NCBI RefSeq assembly: GCF_008636115.1
Contig: NZ_QLZD01000031.1
Location: 157,032-221,031, forward strand
DNA: 64,000 bases
Reading direction: 5' to 3'
Source: Candidatus Tokpelaia sp.
Lineage (GTDB): Bacteria > Pseudomonadota > Alphaproteobacteria > Rhizobiales > Rhizobiaceae
Shown here: in pieces, positions 47,087-58,823 of the stretch
Layout of the letters: each line of letters opens with the position of its first letter
How positions within the stretch are numbered: position 1 is the stretch's first letter
Program-made: the position numbers and the translations under genes
Notes under the pieces: generated by a model
The model's input: only the letters and a program-made list of their open reading frames with translations
Told to the model about the DNA's origin: nothing
The model's database searches: none

Positions 47087-47348
47087 TTTAGCCAAAATGG
47101 GGGAAGCAACACAGAGGGAGCGCAAGGCCGCTGAAGCTCTGCCCGGCTATAAGGCCAATCGCACCACCGGTGATTTTTTCCGCCAGAATGGCGGCATTAA
47201 CGGCCTGCCTATGCCGGCGCCGGTCAAAATTGACAATAAAGCCGATATGACTATCAAAATCCTGGGCGGTCAGGCAGAGGTCAGCGGCCGTTTTAACGGC
47301 GAGCCGATCAACGCCGTTGACAGCGGCCGTATGATTGCCCGGCCTTAA
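47060..47348 (+). pseudogene. Phage tail tape-measure-like C-terminal fragment
   Basis: The frame reads VENGAVEISPADLAKMGEAT, later NGLPMPAPVKIDNKADMTIK and ends GEPINAVDSGRMIARP. The short beta-rich end resembles C-termini of phage tail tape-measure proteins, and a phage-type helix-turn-helix gene abuts it. No start of its own is convincing, and it runs into the ATPase relic. A tentative assignment. Confidence 0.35.
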
Positions 47349-47551
47349 TCACCATAGGGCTTTAACCCGGCGGCAATCGCCGCGCAGGCAAGAGCAACAG
47401 GGTGCGGTATACGCACTGGCCGGCCGTCTTCAAGCCGCATACCGCGCTCATAATTCTGCACGGACAGGCGCGATATGCCTAAGGCTTTAGCTGCCTCTAT
47501 CTGGCTAAAACCCATTTTTTTGCGCCAAAGCTTGAATTTTTCTTTGTCCAT
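47345..47551 (-). CDS. Helix-turn-helix DNA-binding protein, phage-type
   Basis: Cro/XRE-like protein of 68 residues: FKLWRKKMGFSQIEAAKALGISRLSVQNYERGMR is a complete helix-turn-helix, then RPVRIPHPVALACAAIAAGLKPYG, a tail common in rhizobial prophages. The stop overlaps the end of the tape-measure fragment on the other strand by 4 bp. Likely a regulator left from a prophage; target unknown. Confidence 0.78.
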   Translation of the reverse strand: MDKEKFKLWRKKMGFSQIEAAKALGISRLSVQNYERGMRLEDGRPVRIPHPVALACAAIAAGLKPYGD

Positions 47552-47985
47552 GCTATTATGCCTGTATAAAAGGAAGGTGATAGCTTGTCTCCCAAGGTGG
47601 AGCGGGAATTTCTTCCCGCCCCGTTTGTTTTAGAATTTGAAGACTATTTCTATCTGGCACGATAAAAATTTAATCCTCAGTCTAAACTCCTTAGAAGGTT
47701 TCAAGCGTCTCACCTTCCTTTCTGCTATGAAAGCCTGATTGCTTCCATGCCTATTTTAATGGCATATACAGTATGCTATTACAAGTTCTATTTTGCATTT
47801 TTTTCAAAAAAATATCTTTTTTGTTGCACGCGCCGCCGTCCAGCCAGCGCGCGTTTTTCGCCTTACCCGCGCCTTGGCGCGGATAGGTTTTTGCCTGTGG
47901 CTGCGCCATAATCGGGGGCATAAGCCGGCGCGGTTTCCTCCCGCTTCTCGCGCCGGCTTTTCCACCTCACAAAAAGGCGCGTTAT
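47552..47985. other. AT-rich gap in the prophage relic
   Basis: About 430 bp with no supported gene. The left half is AT-rich and likely holds the promoter of the helix-turn-helix gene; short open frames in the right half lack ribosome-binding sites. Confidence 0.4.
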
Positions 47986-48093
47986 ATGCTGCTTTATATT
48001 TTGAATGGGCTGATTATTTTGTCATTTTTAGCATGGGCCGGCTGCCTGTTCTGGGGTGCTGTGGCATTTATTCAGGCAGAGAGGCGGCGATAA
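47986..48093 (+). CDS. Small membrane protein (35 residues) in the prophage relic
   Basis: ATG at 47986 after AAGG; stop at 48091-48093, immediately followed by the ATG of the next gene. The peptide is MLLYILNGLIILSFLAW then AGCLFWGAVAFIQAERRR: one membrane helix and a basic tail. The abutting TAA-ATG and shared strand suggest co-translation with the DNA-circulation-like gene. It could be a holin-like or tail-region peptide; not recognised. Confidence 0.5.
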   Translation: MLLYILNGLIILSFLAWAGCLFWGAVAFIQAERRR

Positions 48094-48678
48094 ATGGCGC
48101 TTCCACCCCCTTTGCCCGGCCTGATGCCGGCCAGCTTTCGCGGCATCGGCTTTTATGCGCCCGATGTCTCAAGCGAAGTAGGCCGCCGCATTGCCGCGCA
48201 TTATTTCCCCGGGCTGGATATTGCCGCCTATGATGATCACGGCAAAAGCCCGGAAAAAATCACCATAACCGGCATGTATGTGGGTGATGATTATATCGCT
48301 CACGGCAAGGCGCCCAAAGCGGAATTGCAGGCATTTTGTAACCAAAGCAATATAAAAGCCATTATTGCAGATTTCCGGCTGAAATGCGCCGAAGCGGCAA
48401 TTACCGGCTGCTTCAGCTTCTCCAGGCAGGCTTATGCCAGGAAATTACAGCGCCTGTTGAAGAAAGACCAGGCCTCGCTAACAGCAATTAAGGATAAATA
48501 TTTTAAACCGCTAATAGGAAAAATGCTGGAACAGGAGCAGCAGGCACAGCAAGGCAGCAGTGCTCCACTACCCGCAGAAGCCGCAATCACCCCTAAGACT
48601 AGTGATCGTGCAAGCCGGCAATGCCCGCTGCCGGCAGCCACCGCAACGGCTCAAGGCACGGCGAGAAGCAACCGATAA
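48094..48678 (+). CDS. Mu gpN-like DNA circulation protein, truncated
   Basis: The first about 75 residues (LMPASFRGIGFYAPDVSSEVGRR, AAHYFPGLDIAAYDDHGKSPEK and ITGMYVGDDYIAHGKA) match the N-terminal domain of Mu-type DNA circulation/tail proteins. Family members exceed 400 residues; here 194 remain, and the rest is a Lys/Gln-rich helix and a low-complexity Ala/Pro/Thr tail. It is most likely a truncated relic of a Mu-like tail module. GAGG lies upstream, and the 35-residue peptide gene abuts it. Confidence 0.7.
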   Translation: MALPPPLPGLMPASFRGIGFYAPDVSSEVGRRIAAHYFPGLDIAAYDDHGKSPEKITITGMYVGDDYIAHGKAPKAELQAFCNQSNIKAIIADFRLKCAEAAITGCFSFSRQAYARKLQRLLKKDQASLTAIKDKYFKPLIGKMLEQEQQAQQGSSAPLPAEAAITPKTSDRASRQCPLPAATATAQGTARSNR

Positions 48679-48849
48679 TTTCAGCTTCTCTTATCCGGAT
48701 CTCTAACCGCCGACAAATGGTAGATAAACTCCCCAAGCCAAAGGCACGGCCGTTTTTGCACGCACACAGTCCCACACCAGGCCGGTAATTTTCATCTGCA
48801 CCGATAATAGCCGCGCCGATACCGGCCATTACGCAAGCAGCCGGCAATT

Positions 48850-49257
48850 TTAACCGCCAATCTCCGCGCTTTTAATGGCCGACATATGGTAGATAAACTC
48901 TTCCAGCCGGCTGCGGCTGTCTTCTGTGCGCACATCTTTTAACAAATTGCGCGCATGGGCAATACGGCGCTCAATATCCTGCTTATCCAGCCGGGCCAGC
49001 GGCACGGCCGATTCTGCCAATAATGATGTTTTGTCCGTTTTTACTTCTATCAGACCGCCGAAAATAATAAATTGCACCGCCTCACCCGCGCTTTTGCGAA
49101 TATGCACCGACCCGGGCACAGCGCGGGTCATCAGCGGCATATGCCCGGCCAGAACAGAAAAATAACCTTCGCTCCCCGGTATATTCACTTCTTCCACCTC
49201 AGCGGAAAATACTATTTTCTCTGGAGAAATAAGGTCAAACTGAAATTTTCCGGCCAT
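48850..49257 (-). CDS. atpC: ATP synthase epsilon subunit
   Basis: Central-stalk subunit of F1, which can inhibit ATP hydrolysis; 135 residues. FDLISPEKIVFSAEVEEVNIPGSEGYFSVLAGHMPLMT is the family opening, then the beta sandwich and a short helical end. It follows atpD after 276 bp, an unusually long spacer for this pair. The end lies near the phage-relic region. Confidence 0.94.
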   Translation of the reverse strand: MAGKFQFDLISPEKIVFSAEVEEVNIPGSEGYFSVLAGHMPLMTRAVPGSVHIRKSAGEAVQFIIFGGLIEVKTDKTSLLAESAVPLARLDKQDIERRIAHARNLLKDVRTEDSRSRLEEFIYHMSAIKSAEIGG

Positions 49258-49533
49258 ATTTCACTCGCCTTCCAAATTTTCTTTATTTTGCGACAAAAAT
49301 GGAGTCCCCGCCACACATCAAACCTGCCGCAGCCGGCGGCAATATTCCGGCAGAATCTGCTATATTCCTGCCCAAACAGCAACCGCATGCCTGCCATTAT
49401 CACATTATCTCAAAGCCAAAGCTATCGCGGCCCGCTGCAAAAAAGACAAAGCCACAGCAAGCAAACAGCCGCCCGCAAGCCCAAAACGCCATTGCCCGCC
49501 GCTTTCAAACCCGGCAGCAGGCCTCATTAAGCC
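49258..49533. other. Spacer between atpD and atpC
   Basis: 276 bp without a supported gene; atpD and atpC are usually a few tens of bases apart. No clear terminator or promoter was recognised. It may reduce epsilon expression or be an old insertion. Confidence 0.4.
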
Positions 49534-51060
<1,527 letters not shown>

Positions 51061-51072
51061 TTACCTTCTGCC

Positions 51073-51999
51073 TTAAAGTGCTTCCGCACCTGCGATAATT
51101 TCAATCAATTCCGTAGTAATGCGCGCCTGGCGCCGGCGGTTATAAGTAATAGACAGGCTGTCTATCATGGTGCCGGCATTTCGCGTTGCATTATCCATTG
51201 CCGTCATTTTGGCGCCCATTTCACCGGCCGCATTTTCCAGCAAAGCGCGAAAGATTCGCGCCGACAAAAGACGCAGCACCAAATCTGCCAGCACATCGGC
51301 TATATCAGGCTCAAATTCATAAAAAGCCGGGGCGCTGCCGGCGGGTTGTGTCGCTTTGCCGGCCTGTTCTTCCCCCGCCGCTCTGCCGCCCCCGCCGGTT
51401 TCAAAGCCTTGCCCGCAAGGAATGAGCTGCTGCGCCTGCGGCTGCTGGTTGATTACCGATTTGAATTCAGAATAAAACAAGGTGCAGACATCAAATTCCT
51501 GCTGATCATAGCGCTTGACAATATCTTCAGCAATAGCGCGCGCCTGCTCAAAACCGGCATTTTTATAGCGACTCACATTAACAGAATCGATAAACAAAGC
51601 GCCGAATTCGCGCTTGAGCATTTCAGCGCCTTTTTTACCGATTGTAATAATTTTAACCTGTTTGCCCTCACTCAGGCGAGCACGCAAAAAGGCGCGCGCA
51701 TGGCGCACAATTTGCATATTAAAACCGCCGCACAGGCCGCGATCAGCGGTGCAGATAACGGCAAGCTGCACTTTATCGCGCCCGCGCCCGCGCATTAAAG
51801 CCGGCATATCAGCTTTTGCCGGATTGACAGGAATATCAGCGAGAACATCTTCCAGCCTGGCAGAATAAGGCCGAGCTGCCACCACCGCCTCTTGCGCGCG
51901 GCGCAATTTGGCCGCCGCCACCATTTGCATGGCTCTGGTAATTTTTTGCGTCGCCTTGACTGAGGCAATACGATCGCGCAAATCTTTAAGCGAGGCCAT
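51073..51999 (-). CDS. atpG: ATP synthase gamma subunit
   Basis: Rotor shaft of F1, 308 residues: [36 protein letters not shown] opening and the closing [41 protein letters not shown]. An Ala/Gly-rich stretch near residue 200 lengthens it slightly. It lies between atpA and atpD, 18-21 bp from each. Confidence 0.96.
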   Translation of the reverse strand: MASLKDLRDRIASVKATQKITRAMQMVAAAKLRRAQEAVVAARPYSARLEDVLADIPVNPAKADMPALMRGRGRDKVQLAVICTADRGLCGGFNMQIVRHARAFLRARLSEGKQVKIITIGKKGAEMLKREFGALFIDSVNVSRYKNAGFEQARAIAEDIVKRYDQQEFDVCTLFYSEFKSVINQQPQAQQLIPCGQGFETGGGGRAAGEEQAGKATQPAGSAPAFYEFEPDIADVLADLVLRLLSARIFRALLENAAGEMGAKMTAMDNATRNAGTMIDSLSITYNRRRQARITTELIEIIAGAEAL

Positions 52000-52020
52000 A
52001 ATAGTCCCTAATCGTCGAGC

Positions 52021-53550
52021 CTAAACTGTTTTGCGAGCAAAAGAATCCAGCACTGCCTGCAGCTTTGCCCGCGTTTCGTCCGTTAACTGCCCGCTTGTGC
52101 GAATATCAGCAAGAATATCGCCATGATCCGTGCGCAATAATTGCAAAAAATTCTGCTCAAATTCGCCAATTTCCTCTACCGGCAGCGTATCAAGAAAACC
52201 GCTGACCCCGGCAAAAATCACCGCCACCTGCTCCTCTACCCTGAGCGGCGAAAATTGCGGCTGTTTCAGCAATTCTGTCAGGCGGGCGCCACGACCCAGC
52301 AAATTCCGGGTTGCTGCGTCCAAATCCGAGCCGAATTGGGCGAAAGCCGCCATTTCGCGATATTGCGCCAATTCGCCCTTAATCGAGCCGGCCACCTGCT
52401 TCATCGCCTTGATTTGCGCCGAAGAACCAACGCGTGAAACCGACAGACCAACATTAACCGCCGGGCGAATGCCCTGATAAAACAGATTTGTTTCAAGAAA
52501 AATCTGCCCGTCTGTAATAGAAATAACATTGGTCGGAATATAGGCGGAAACATCATTGGCCTGTGTTTCTACTATCGGCAAAGCAGTAAGCGAACCGGCA
52601 CCCAGCGCATCATTCATTTTGGCAGCGCGCTCCAGCAGGCGGGAATGCAAATAAAATACATCACCGGGATAGGCCTCACGCCCCGGCGGGCGGCGCAGCA
52701 AAAGCGAGATTTGCCGATAAGCAACGGCCTGCTTGGACAAATCATCATAAGCAATCAGCGCGTGCATGCCGTTATCGCGGAAATATTCCCCCATGGCGCA
52801 GGCGGCAAAAGGCGCCAGATACTGCATTGGCGCCGGGTCAGACGCTGTCGCCGCCACAATAATGGAATAATCCAAAGCGCCGCGCTCTTCCAGCACTTTG
52901 ACAAATTGCGCCACAGTAGAGCGTTTTTGCCCCACGGCAACATAAATACAATAAATTTTATCTTTTTCCTGGCCGCTGTCATGCGCCGGCTTCTGATTGA
53001 GAAAACTATCGAGAATAATAGCAGTCTTGCCTGTCTGCCTGTCGCCAATAACCAGCTCTCGCTGGCCGCGGCCAATGGGAATAAGCGCATCAATGGCCTT
53101 TAAGCCGGTAGACATTGGCTCATGCACGGATTTGCGCGCAATAATGCCGGGCGCCCGCACATCGGCGCGGCGCCGCTCTGCCGCTTTAAGCGGCCCCTTG
53201 CCGTCAATCGGATTGCCGAGCGCATCAACAACCCGCCCCAATAATTCCTTGCCGACCGGCACTTCAATAATAGACTGGGTGCGACGAACCGGCTCCCCCT
53301 CGCGAATAGCGCGGTCGGAGCCAAAAATCACCGCGCCGACATTATCATTTTCAAGATTAAGCGCCATGCCGTAAACGCCGCTGTCAAAAGCCAGCAGCTC
53401 ACCGGCCTGAACATTATCCAGGCCGTAAATACGCGCAATACCGTCACTAATAGATAAAACCTGCCCGATCTCGGAAATTTGCGCGTCCCGGCCAAAATTC
53501 TCAATTTGCTCTTTCAGGATTTTAGAAATTTCCGAAGGTTGAATATCCAT
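52021..53550 (-). CDS. atpA: ATP synthase alpha subunit
   Basis: Regulatory nucleotide-binding F1 subunit, 509 residues. Walker [31 protein letters not shown], and [26 protein letters not shown] are diagnostic. The ATG overlaps the atpH stop by one base, so translation is coupled. Confidence 0.97.
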   Translation of the reverse strand: MDIQPSEISKILKEQIENFGRDAQISEIGQVLSISDGIARIYGLDNVQAGELLAFDSGVYGMALNLENDNVGAVIFGSDRAIREGEPVRRTQSIIEVPVGKELLGRVVDALGNPIDGKGPLKAAERRRADVRAPGIIARKSVHEPMSTGLKAIDALIPIGRGQRELVIGDRQTGKTAIILDSFLNQKPAHDSGQEKDKIYCIYVAVGQKRSTVAQFVKVLEERGALDYSIIVAATASDPAPMQYLAPFAACAMGEYFRDNGMHALIAYDDLSKQAVAYRQISLLLRRPPGREAYPGDVFYLHSRLLERAAKMNDALGAGSLTALPIVETQANDVSAYIPTNVISITDGQIFLETNLFYQGIRPAVNVGLSVSRVGSSAQIKAMKQVAGSIKGELAQYREMAAFAQFGSDLDAATRNLLGRGARLTELLKQPQFSPLRVEEQVAVIFAGVSGFLDTLPVEEIGEFEQNFLQLLRTDHGDILADIRTSGQLTDETRAKLQAVLDSFARKTV

Positions 53551-54161
53551 CAGCCGACCTCTTTCAGCGCAAGCTTAAGTGCAGATAATTTTGTGCGCAG
53601 TGACGTATCAATCAGCAGAGAGCCGCAGCGCAGAATAAAGCCCCCCAATAATTCCGGCTTTATCTGCTTATGCAAAACCGGTTTTTTACCGGCAAAATAT
53701 TTGCCGATTTTTTCATTTGCCGCAGCGCGCGCCAGCAAAGCCAGCACTTCCTGCTGCTGAGAGGCCGATATTTCTTCTGCCGAAGTAATAAAGGCCGCAA
53801 TTTCACCGCTATTTGCCGCCATCTGCGCCTGAAAAGCCGTAATAATATCGGGCAGCAGGAATAAACGCTTATGCTGCGCCAGAACTCCAAAAAAACAGCG
53901 GATAATATTGCCGGCGCCTTTCGCCGTATCAAGCCCGGCAGATTGCGCCCAAGCTGCCATGACACGCTTTTGCGCCTCTGCCTTATAAAGGGGAGAAGCA
54001 ATAAAACGGCGGAAATCGGCTGATTCTCTCAGCAAAACGGCCAAAGAACCCATAATTTTTGCCGTTTCATCAAGGCAGGCAGCCGGCGCTGCGACCTCAA
54101 ATAACGCCCCGGCATAGCGGCGGGCAGCAAGCGAAACAGGAAAAAAAAATTTATCCGCCAC
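53550..54161 (-). CDS. atpH: ATP synthase delta subunit
   Basis: Joins F1 to the b-subunit stalk, 203 residues. [12 protein letters not shown] and the C-terminal [27 protein letters not shown] are typical. The start is GTG at 54161 after AGGAG. First gene of the F1 operon; the F0 genes (atpB, E, F) are elsewhere, as in other Rhizobiales. Confidence 0.94.
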   Translation of the reverse strand: MADKFFFPVSLAARRYAGALFEVAAPAACLDETAKIMGSLAVLLRESADFRRFIASPLYKAEAQKRVMAAWAQSAGLDTAKGAGNIIRCFFGVLAQHKRLFLLPDIITAFQAQMAANSGEIAAFITSAEEISASQQQEVLALLARAAANEKIGKYFAGKKPVLHKQIKPELLGGFILRCGSLLIDTSLRTKLSALKLALKEVG

Positions 54162-54361
54162 TCTATATCTCCTGGCCTGTTATTCCTCTCAGCCCGGTTT
54201 ATCAAGCCTGAAACCCGCAATTCCGCTTTAACTGAACGGTCACACTGCGCCAGCTTTTATCCGGCACAGGCAAAACCGCGCACAAGCGCGGACGCGCCGC
54301 AGCATATACCCCCTCTACCCTTAGCCTCATTATGCCGGCAAGGCAAGCAGAGAATCCGCTT

Positions 54362-56749
54362 TTATAAAAAACTTTGCGGATCAATATCAACCTGCACGCG
54401 AACAGCAGCTGATACCGGGCCGGCCGCCGCCAGAGCCGCGCGCACAAAAGCCTGAATATGCACGGAGCGGCTATCCGCCTGCACCAGCAGGCGGAAACGC
54501 CAGCGCTTTTGCCGGCGCGCCAGCGGTGCCTCTGCCGGCCCCAGCAGCATTATGGCCGCGCTTTCCGGCGCCTTTCGGCGCAAAAGGCGGGCATAATGCT
54601 CGGCCGCCTCTCTGTTTTCGGCTGAAACAATAATCGCCGCCATCTGCCCGAAAGGCGGCAAAGAATATAAAGCCCGCTCTTCTATTTCCCGGCGGATAAA
54701 AGCCTGGCCGTCTCCCGCCGCCAAAGCTTTTATCACCGGGTGCTGCGGCTGCCAGGTCTGGATAAGACCGCGGCTTTGCGCTATTGCTCGGCCGGCGCGG
54801 CCGGTCACTTGTGACAAAAGCTGGAAGCTGCGCTCGGCCGCGCGCAAATCGCCTTTGTTCAGGCCAATATCGGCATCAACAACCCCGACAAAGGTCATTT
54901 TGGGGAAATGGTGCCCCTTGGCCACCAGTTGCGTGCCGATAATAATATCGACCGCGCCGCTCACCACGGCTTCCAGCTCGGCCCGCCTATGCTCAATTGT
55001 GCGGCCGGTGTCGGCTGAAAGCACCAAAGCCCGCGCCTGCGGAAAAAGGCGCTTTACCTCTTCGGCAATACGCTCTACCCCTGGCCCCACCGGCACTAAA
55101 TGATCCAGAGTGCCGCATTCGGGGCAGGCTTCCGGCACCGGGCGGTGAAAGCCGCAATAATGGCAGACAAGCTGCCCCTGCCGGCGGTGCTCCACCAGCC
55201 AGGCCGTGCAATCCGGGCAGGAAAAACGGTGCCCGCATATGCGGCACAAAGTCAGCGGCGCATAACCGCGCCGGTTTAAAAACAACAGGCTCTGCTCATT
55301 TTTTTGCAGCGTTTGCGCCATGGCAGCCTTGACCGGCGCCGATAAAAAACTGCCTTTTTCCGGCGGTGTCTGCCGCATATCAACAATGCCGATATGCGGC
55401 AAAACGCCTGCACCAAAACGAGAGGGCAAGATGACATGCCGATAGCGCCCCTGCAAAACATTGACACAAGTCTCTACCGCCGGTGTGGCAGAAGATAAAA
55501 TAACCGCTATATTGGCGCTGCGGCCGCGCGCCACTGCCATATCGCGCGCATTATAAAATATCCGCTCTTCCTGTTTATAAGCGGGGTCATGCTCCTCATC
55601 AACAATAATCAGCCCCAGCTCAGTAAAAGGCAAAAACAGCGCCGAGCGCGCGCCGGCGACAATACGCACCCGCCCCTCAGCTATTTGCCGCCAGGTCATT
55701 TCACGCTTTTTCGGGCCAAGGCCGGAATGCCACTCCGCCGGCGGCACCCCAAAACGCTTTTCAAACCGCGCCAGCACCTGCCGGGTTAAAGCAATTTCCG
55801 GCAATAATACCAGAACCTGCCGCTTTTGCCGCAGCGCTTCGGCGACAGCCTCAAAATAAACTTCCGTTTTGCCGGAGCCGGTCACCCCCTCCAATAGCGA
55901 AACACCAAACTGCTGCCGGCGCACGGCCCGGCGCAAAGCTTCTGCCGCCTCCGCCTGTTTTTGCGTGAGCACCGGCGCGGCATAATCCGCCTCAGGCGCC
56001 GGCACTACCGGCTCCGGCGGCAAATGAGCCCTGGCAAATACGCCTTGCTCAGCCAGAGTGTCAATCACCGCAGCAGAAACACCGGCTGCATGCGCCAGGC
56101 CGGAACGCGTCCATATTGGCTGCTCCGGCAAGAGCGCCAGAACACGGCGGCGCGCTTCTGTCAGCTTCGCCGGCATGGCACCGGTCCAGCGCAAAGCCGG
56201 CAAGCCGGGCAAAGGCTCCAAAGCGGCCGGGGCGGCAAGCACCATGCGCGCCGCCATACCTATAGGCGTCATGGTATAATCGGCAAAAAAACGGATAAAT
56301 TGCATCAATTCGGACGATAAAGGCGGACAATCAAAAATTTTGTCAACAAAGCGCAGCCGGCCGGCAGCCGGTTTTTGCGGCGCGCGATCGGCAATTACCC
56401 CGGCCACCAGGCGCCGGCCCAAAGGCACGCGCACCACTGTGCCGGCCGGCAGGCTCAAGGGCGCCGGTCCAATATTTCCCGCCGCGGCGGCTGTTTTTGC
56501 CGGCGTTTCGCGCGGCATAAAAGCAGCCGGCACAGCATAAGAATAGGCTTCCGCCTGCGGCACTGGCACCAGCACAGAAACAAGATCCGCTGCCTCATCT
56601 GCCGCTATATTATCGGCTTTTGCCGCGGCTTTGCCGGCCCTGGCGGCAGATTTTCTGCCGGCGCGGCGCGGCAAAGCCGGCAGAAAATCTGCCGCATGGG
56701 TTTCACCAAAAAGATTTGCCTCAAAAAACGGCTTTTTTGTCATAAACAT
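54362..56749 (-). CDS. priA: Primosomal protein N' (replication restart helicase)
   Basis: 3'-5' helicase that restarts stalled replication forks, 795 residues. Walker A GVTGSGKTEVY near 290, the DEEH box VDEEHDPAYKQEE, LFLNRRGYAPLTLCRICG and CPDC, CHYC and CPEC form the two zinc sites, and GRAGRA is helicase motif VI. The N-terminal about 50 residues are an extra leader. ATGs at 56749 and 56743 are both possible. Placement just upstream of atpH on the same strand is conserved in Rhizobiales; a 200-bp spacer with no gene separates them. Confidence 0.95.
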   Translation of the reverse strand: MFMTKKPFFEANLFGETHAADFLPALPRRAGRKSAARAGKAAAKADNIAADEAADLVSVLVPVPQAEAYSYAVPAAFMPRETPAKTAAAAGNIGPAPLSLPAGTVVRVPLGRRLVAGVIADRAPQKPAAGRLRFVDKIFDCPPLSSELMQFIRFFADYTMTPIGMAARMVLAAPAALEPLPGLPALRWTGAMPAKLTEARRRVLALLPEQPIWTRSGLAHAAGVSAAVIDTLAEQGVFARAHLPPEPVVPAPEADYAAPVLTQKQAEAAEALRRAVRRQQFGVSLLEGVTGSGKTEVYFEAVAEALRQKRQVLVLLPEIALTRQVLARFEKRFGVPPAEWHSGLGPKKREMTWRQIAEGRVRIVAGARSALFLPFTELGLIIVDEEHDPAYKQEERIFYNARDMAVARGRSANIAVILSSATPAVETCVNVLQGRYRHVILPSRFGAGVLPHIGIVDMRQTPPEKGSFLSAPVKAAMAQTLQKNEQSLLFLNRRGYAPLTLCRICGHRFSCPDCTAWLVEHRRQGQLVCHYCGFHRPVPEACPECGTLDHLVPVGPGVERIAEEVKRLFPQARALVLSADTGRTIEHRRAELEAVVSGAVDIIIGTQLVAKGHHFPKMTFVGVVDADIGLNKGDLRAAERSFQLLSQVTGRAGRAIAQSRGLIQTWQPQHPVIKALAAGDGQAFIRREIEERALYSLPPFGQMAAIIVSAENREAAEHYARLLRRKAPESAAIMLLGPAEAPLARRQKRWRFRLLVQADSRSVHIQAFVRAALAAAGPVSAAVRVQVDIDPQSFL

Positions 56750-56850
56750 TTAAGGCGCTGTATCTTATTTGCGGCGGCGCGCCTGCACCTTTCGCCTTTG
56801 TCACATTGTTGCTCCCAAACCCCTGAAAAAAATCGCCAGAAGCCATCTCA

Positions 56851-57114
56851 CTATCCACAGCTTCTCGGGAATAAAGCCCGCATAAAGCTTCCCTTAAAGG
56901 TAGCGCCGGCTGCGTCCGCCTCTATCATCAGACGCGCCGCGTCTATTTCAAGCATTCTTTCAAGCGCAGCGGTTTGCCGCCGGCGCATTTCAGCCTCAAA
57001 CTGTTCTTTTTTATCGTCCAACGTGTTGATAAAGGCAATATGTTCATTATAATTCTCCTCAGTCATATTGAATACGCCAACTTTCGCAAGCGACTGCTCA
57101 AATTCGCCTGCCAT
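56851..57114 (-). CDS. Hypothetical small helical protein
   Basis: An 87-residue protein, MAGEFEQSLAKVGVF, then a charged helical stretch (DKKEQFEAEMRRRQTAALERMLEIDAA) likely to form a coiled coil, then ADAAGATFKGSFMRALFPRSCG. A GGAAAG lies about 11 nt upstream. No family is recognised, and coding status is uncertain. It is upstream of priA on the same strand. Confidence 0.4.
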   Translation of the reverse strand: MAGEFEQSLAKVGVFNMTEENYNEHIAFINTLDDKKEQFEAEMRRRQTAALERMLEIDAARLMIEADAAGATFKGSFMRALFPRSCG

Positions 57115-57601
57115 TATATTGAGTCTTTCCTTTTGCTTTCAGATTGTTGCAAATTACTCTGTTTTCCTGTTAAAAATTCTGATTTTTCAATCTGCCGGGT
57201 TTTTCCTGCTATTTTTCTCTGCTTTGGCACGCTCTTTAAAACAGGCTCCATTGTCATGAATTTACACGCCGCACCATCTTACATTAGCGGCCGCCTGTAT
57301 CCCGCCATTATTGCTTGCAATGCCGCTTTTACCCTGCCATAATCGCAGTCTGCCAGACAGCCTGTCCTCTTTTTGTTGAGCGCAAATTCGCCTGTTCCGA
57401 CAGGCGCCAAATGCCGTTGCTGCCGGAAATTTGTGCACAGCCTGCCGCGGCCGCGCTGACGGAGCGCATAACCGGCGCGGCAAAATTGCGCAAAGGAGCT
57501 AAAAAGCACTTGCCGCCAGGTGACAAAGGCCTAAAATAGAATCTCGTTTCAGGGTGCCGGCGGCGGGACGCCGCAAGGGCAAGGCAAATCGGGAGGAGAT
57601 T
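57115..57601. other. Gap upstream of the transaldolase
   Basis: Nearly 490 bp without a supported gene; open frames in the GC-rich right half have no ribosome-binding site or protein character. It should hold the promoter of talC, whose ribosome-binding site GGGAGGAG lies just before 57602. Confidence 0.4.
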
Positions 57602-58258
57602 ATGCAATTTTTTATCGACAGCGCCGAAGTGGAGGAAATCCGCGCCTTGAATGCCTGTATGCCGGTAGAAGGTGTGACCACTAATCCTTCTCTCATTTTA
57701 AAATCCGGCCGCAAAATAGAAGAAGTGCTGGAAGAAATCTGCTCTCTTATTGGCGGCCCGGTCTCGGCCGAAGTGACGGCCGAAGATTATGATAATATGA
57801 TGCGTCAGGCCGATATACTGGCGAAACTTGCCGATAATATCTGCATTAAACTGCCAATGACAGCAGACGGCCTGCGCGCTTGCCGCGAAATTACGGCAAA
57901 CGGGCACAAAACCAATATGACCTTGTGCTTTAGCGCCAATCAGGCTTTGCTGGCCGCCAAGGCCAATGCCGCTTTTGTTTCTCCCTTTATCGGCCGGCTG
58001 ATCGATAATGGCGGAGACGGCCTGCAACTCATTGCCGATATTCGCAAAATTTATGATTTTTACGGTTTTGGCACCAAAATTCTGGCCGCCTCTCTTCGGG
58101 AACCAGGCCATGTCAGCGGCGCAGCTCTGGCGGGGGCAGATTGCGCTACTTTGCCGCCGCAGCTTATGCGCGCTTTGGTGCAGCACCCATTGACAGATAA
58201 GGGGATTTCTGCCTTCGCCGCCGATTGGGCCAAAACCGGCCAGATAATTGGCGGCTAG
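57602..58258 (+). CDS. talC: Transaldolase, TalC type (fructose-6-phosphate aldolase-like)
   Basis: Small decameric aldolase-type protein, 218 residues: [25 protein letters not shown], Schiff-base Lys83 in [17 protein letters not shown] and [10 protein letters not shown]. It is often annotated as fructose-6-phosphate aldolase, but two key positions favour transaldolase: Glu57, where FsaA has Gln59, and Phe129, where FsaA has Tyr131. It would link glycolysis and the pentose-phosphate pathway. The ATG at 57602 follows GGAGGAG. crcB follows after 88 bp. Confidence 0.9.
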   Translation: MQFFIDSAEVEEIRALNACMPVEGVTTNPSLILKSGRKIEEVLEEICSLIGGPVSAEVTAEDYDNMMRQADILAKLADNICIKLPMTADGLRACREITANGHKTNMTLCFSANQALLAAKANAAFVSPFIGRLIDNGGDGLQLIADIRKIYDFYGFGTKILAASLREPGHVSGAALAGADCATLPPQLMRALVQHPLTDKGISAFAADWAKTGQIIGG

Positions 58259-58346
58259 GGCAGCCGCATGAATCGGAAGGCGAAAACGGGCCTGAATCAG
58301 CGGCAAAATGCCGGCAAGAGCGCAGGCAAATAAAGGCGAACCTGTT

Positions 58347-58823
58347 ATGGCAGCTATAGCAGCAAGTTTATGGGTGGCTTTGGGCGGAGCACTGGGCAGT
58401 GTCGCTCGTTATTGGCTGGGGCTGCTTACAGCATCAATCAGCCGCTCTTTCCCGTGGGGGACGCTTTTTATCAATATTAGCGGCTCATTTCTGATTGCCT
58501 TTTTCGGCGCTTTAACTGCGGCACATCATGCCGGACGGTGGCCTGTCAGTGAAAATATGCGCCTGTTTGTGATGGTCGGCCTGTGCGGCGGTTTTACCAC
58601 TTTTTCTGCTTTCAGCCTGCAAAATCTTGAGCTGCTGCGCCAGGGTGCCATTTTCCGCGCTTTTGCCAATATAGTGCTTGCCATAGCTCTCTGCCTTGCC
58701 GCTTGCGCTCTGGGTGCCCTATGGGCAGAAAAACTTGCCCGGAACAGGCAGGTTACAGCGCAAATACCGGACGGCCAGCATTATGAGCAAATTATCCGTG
58801 ATAAAATAGAAGAAGAAGCCTGA
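58347..58823 (+). CDS. crcB: Fluoride ion channel CrcB/Fluc
   Basis: Small dual-topology membrane channel that exports fluoride, 158 residues, four helices: GGALGSVARYWLG, FPWGTLFINISGSFLIAFF and GLCGGFTTFSAFSLQNL are the pore-forming motifs. The ATG at 58347 is chosen by family match; an upstream start at 58308 is less likely. I saw no fluoride riboswitch in the 88-bp leader. A charged C-terminal tail of about 30 residues is longer than usual. Confidence 0.94.
   Translation: MAAIAASLWVALGGALGSVARYWLGLLTASISRSFPWGTLFINISGSFLIAFFGALTAAHHAGRWPVSENMRLFVMVGLCGGFTTFSAFSLQNLELLRQGAIFRAFANIVLAIALCLAACALGALWAEKLARNRQVTAQIPDGQHYEQIIRDKIEEEA

Noticed and set aside
58259..58346. Fluoride riboswitch before crcB
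   Set aside because: The 88-bp leader does not show the conserved pseudoknot sequences.
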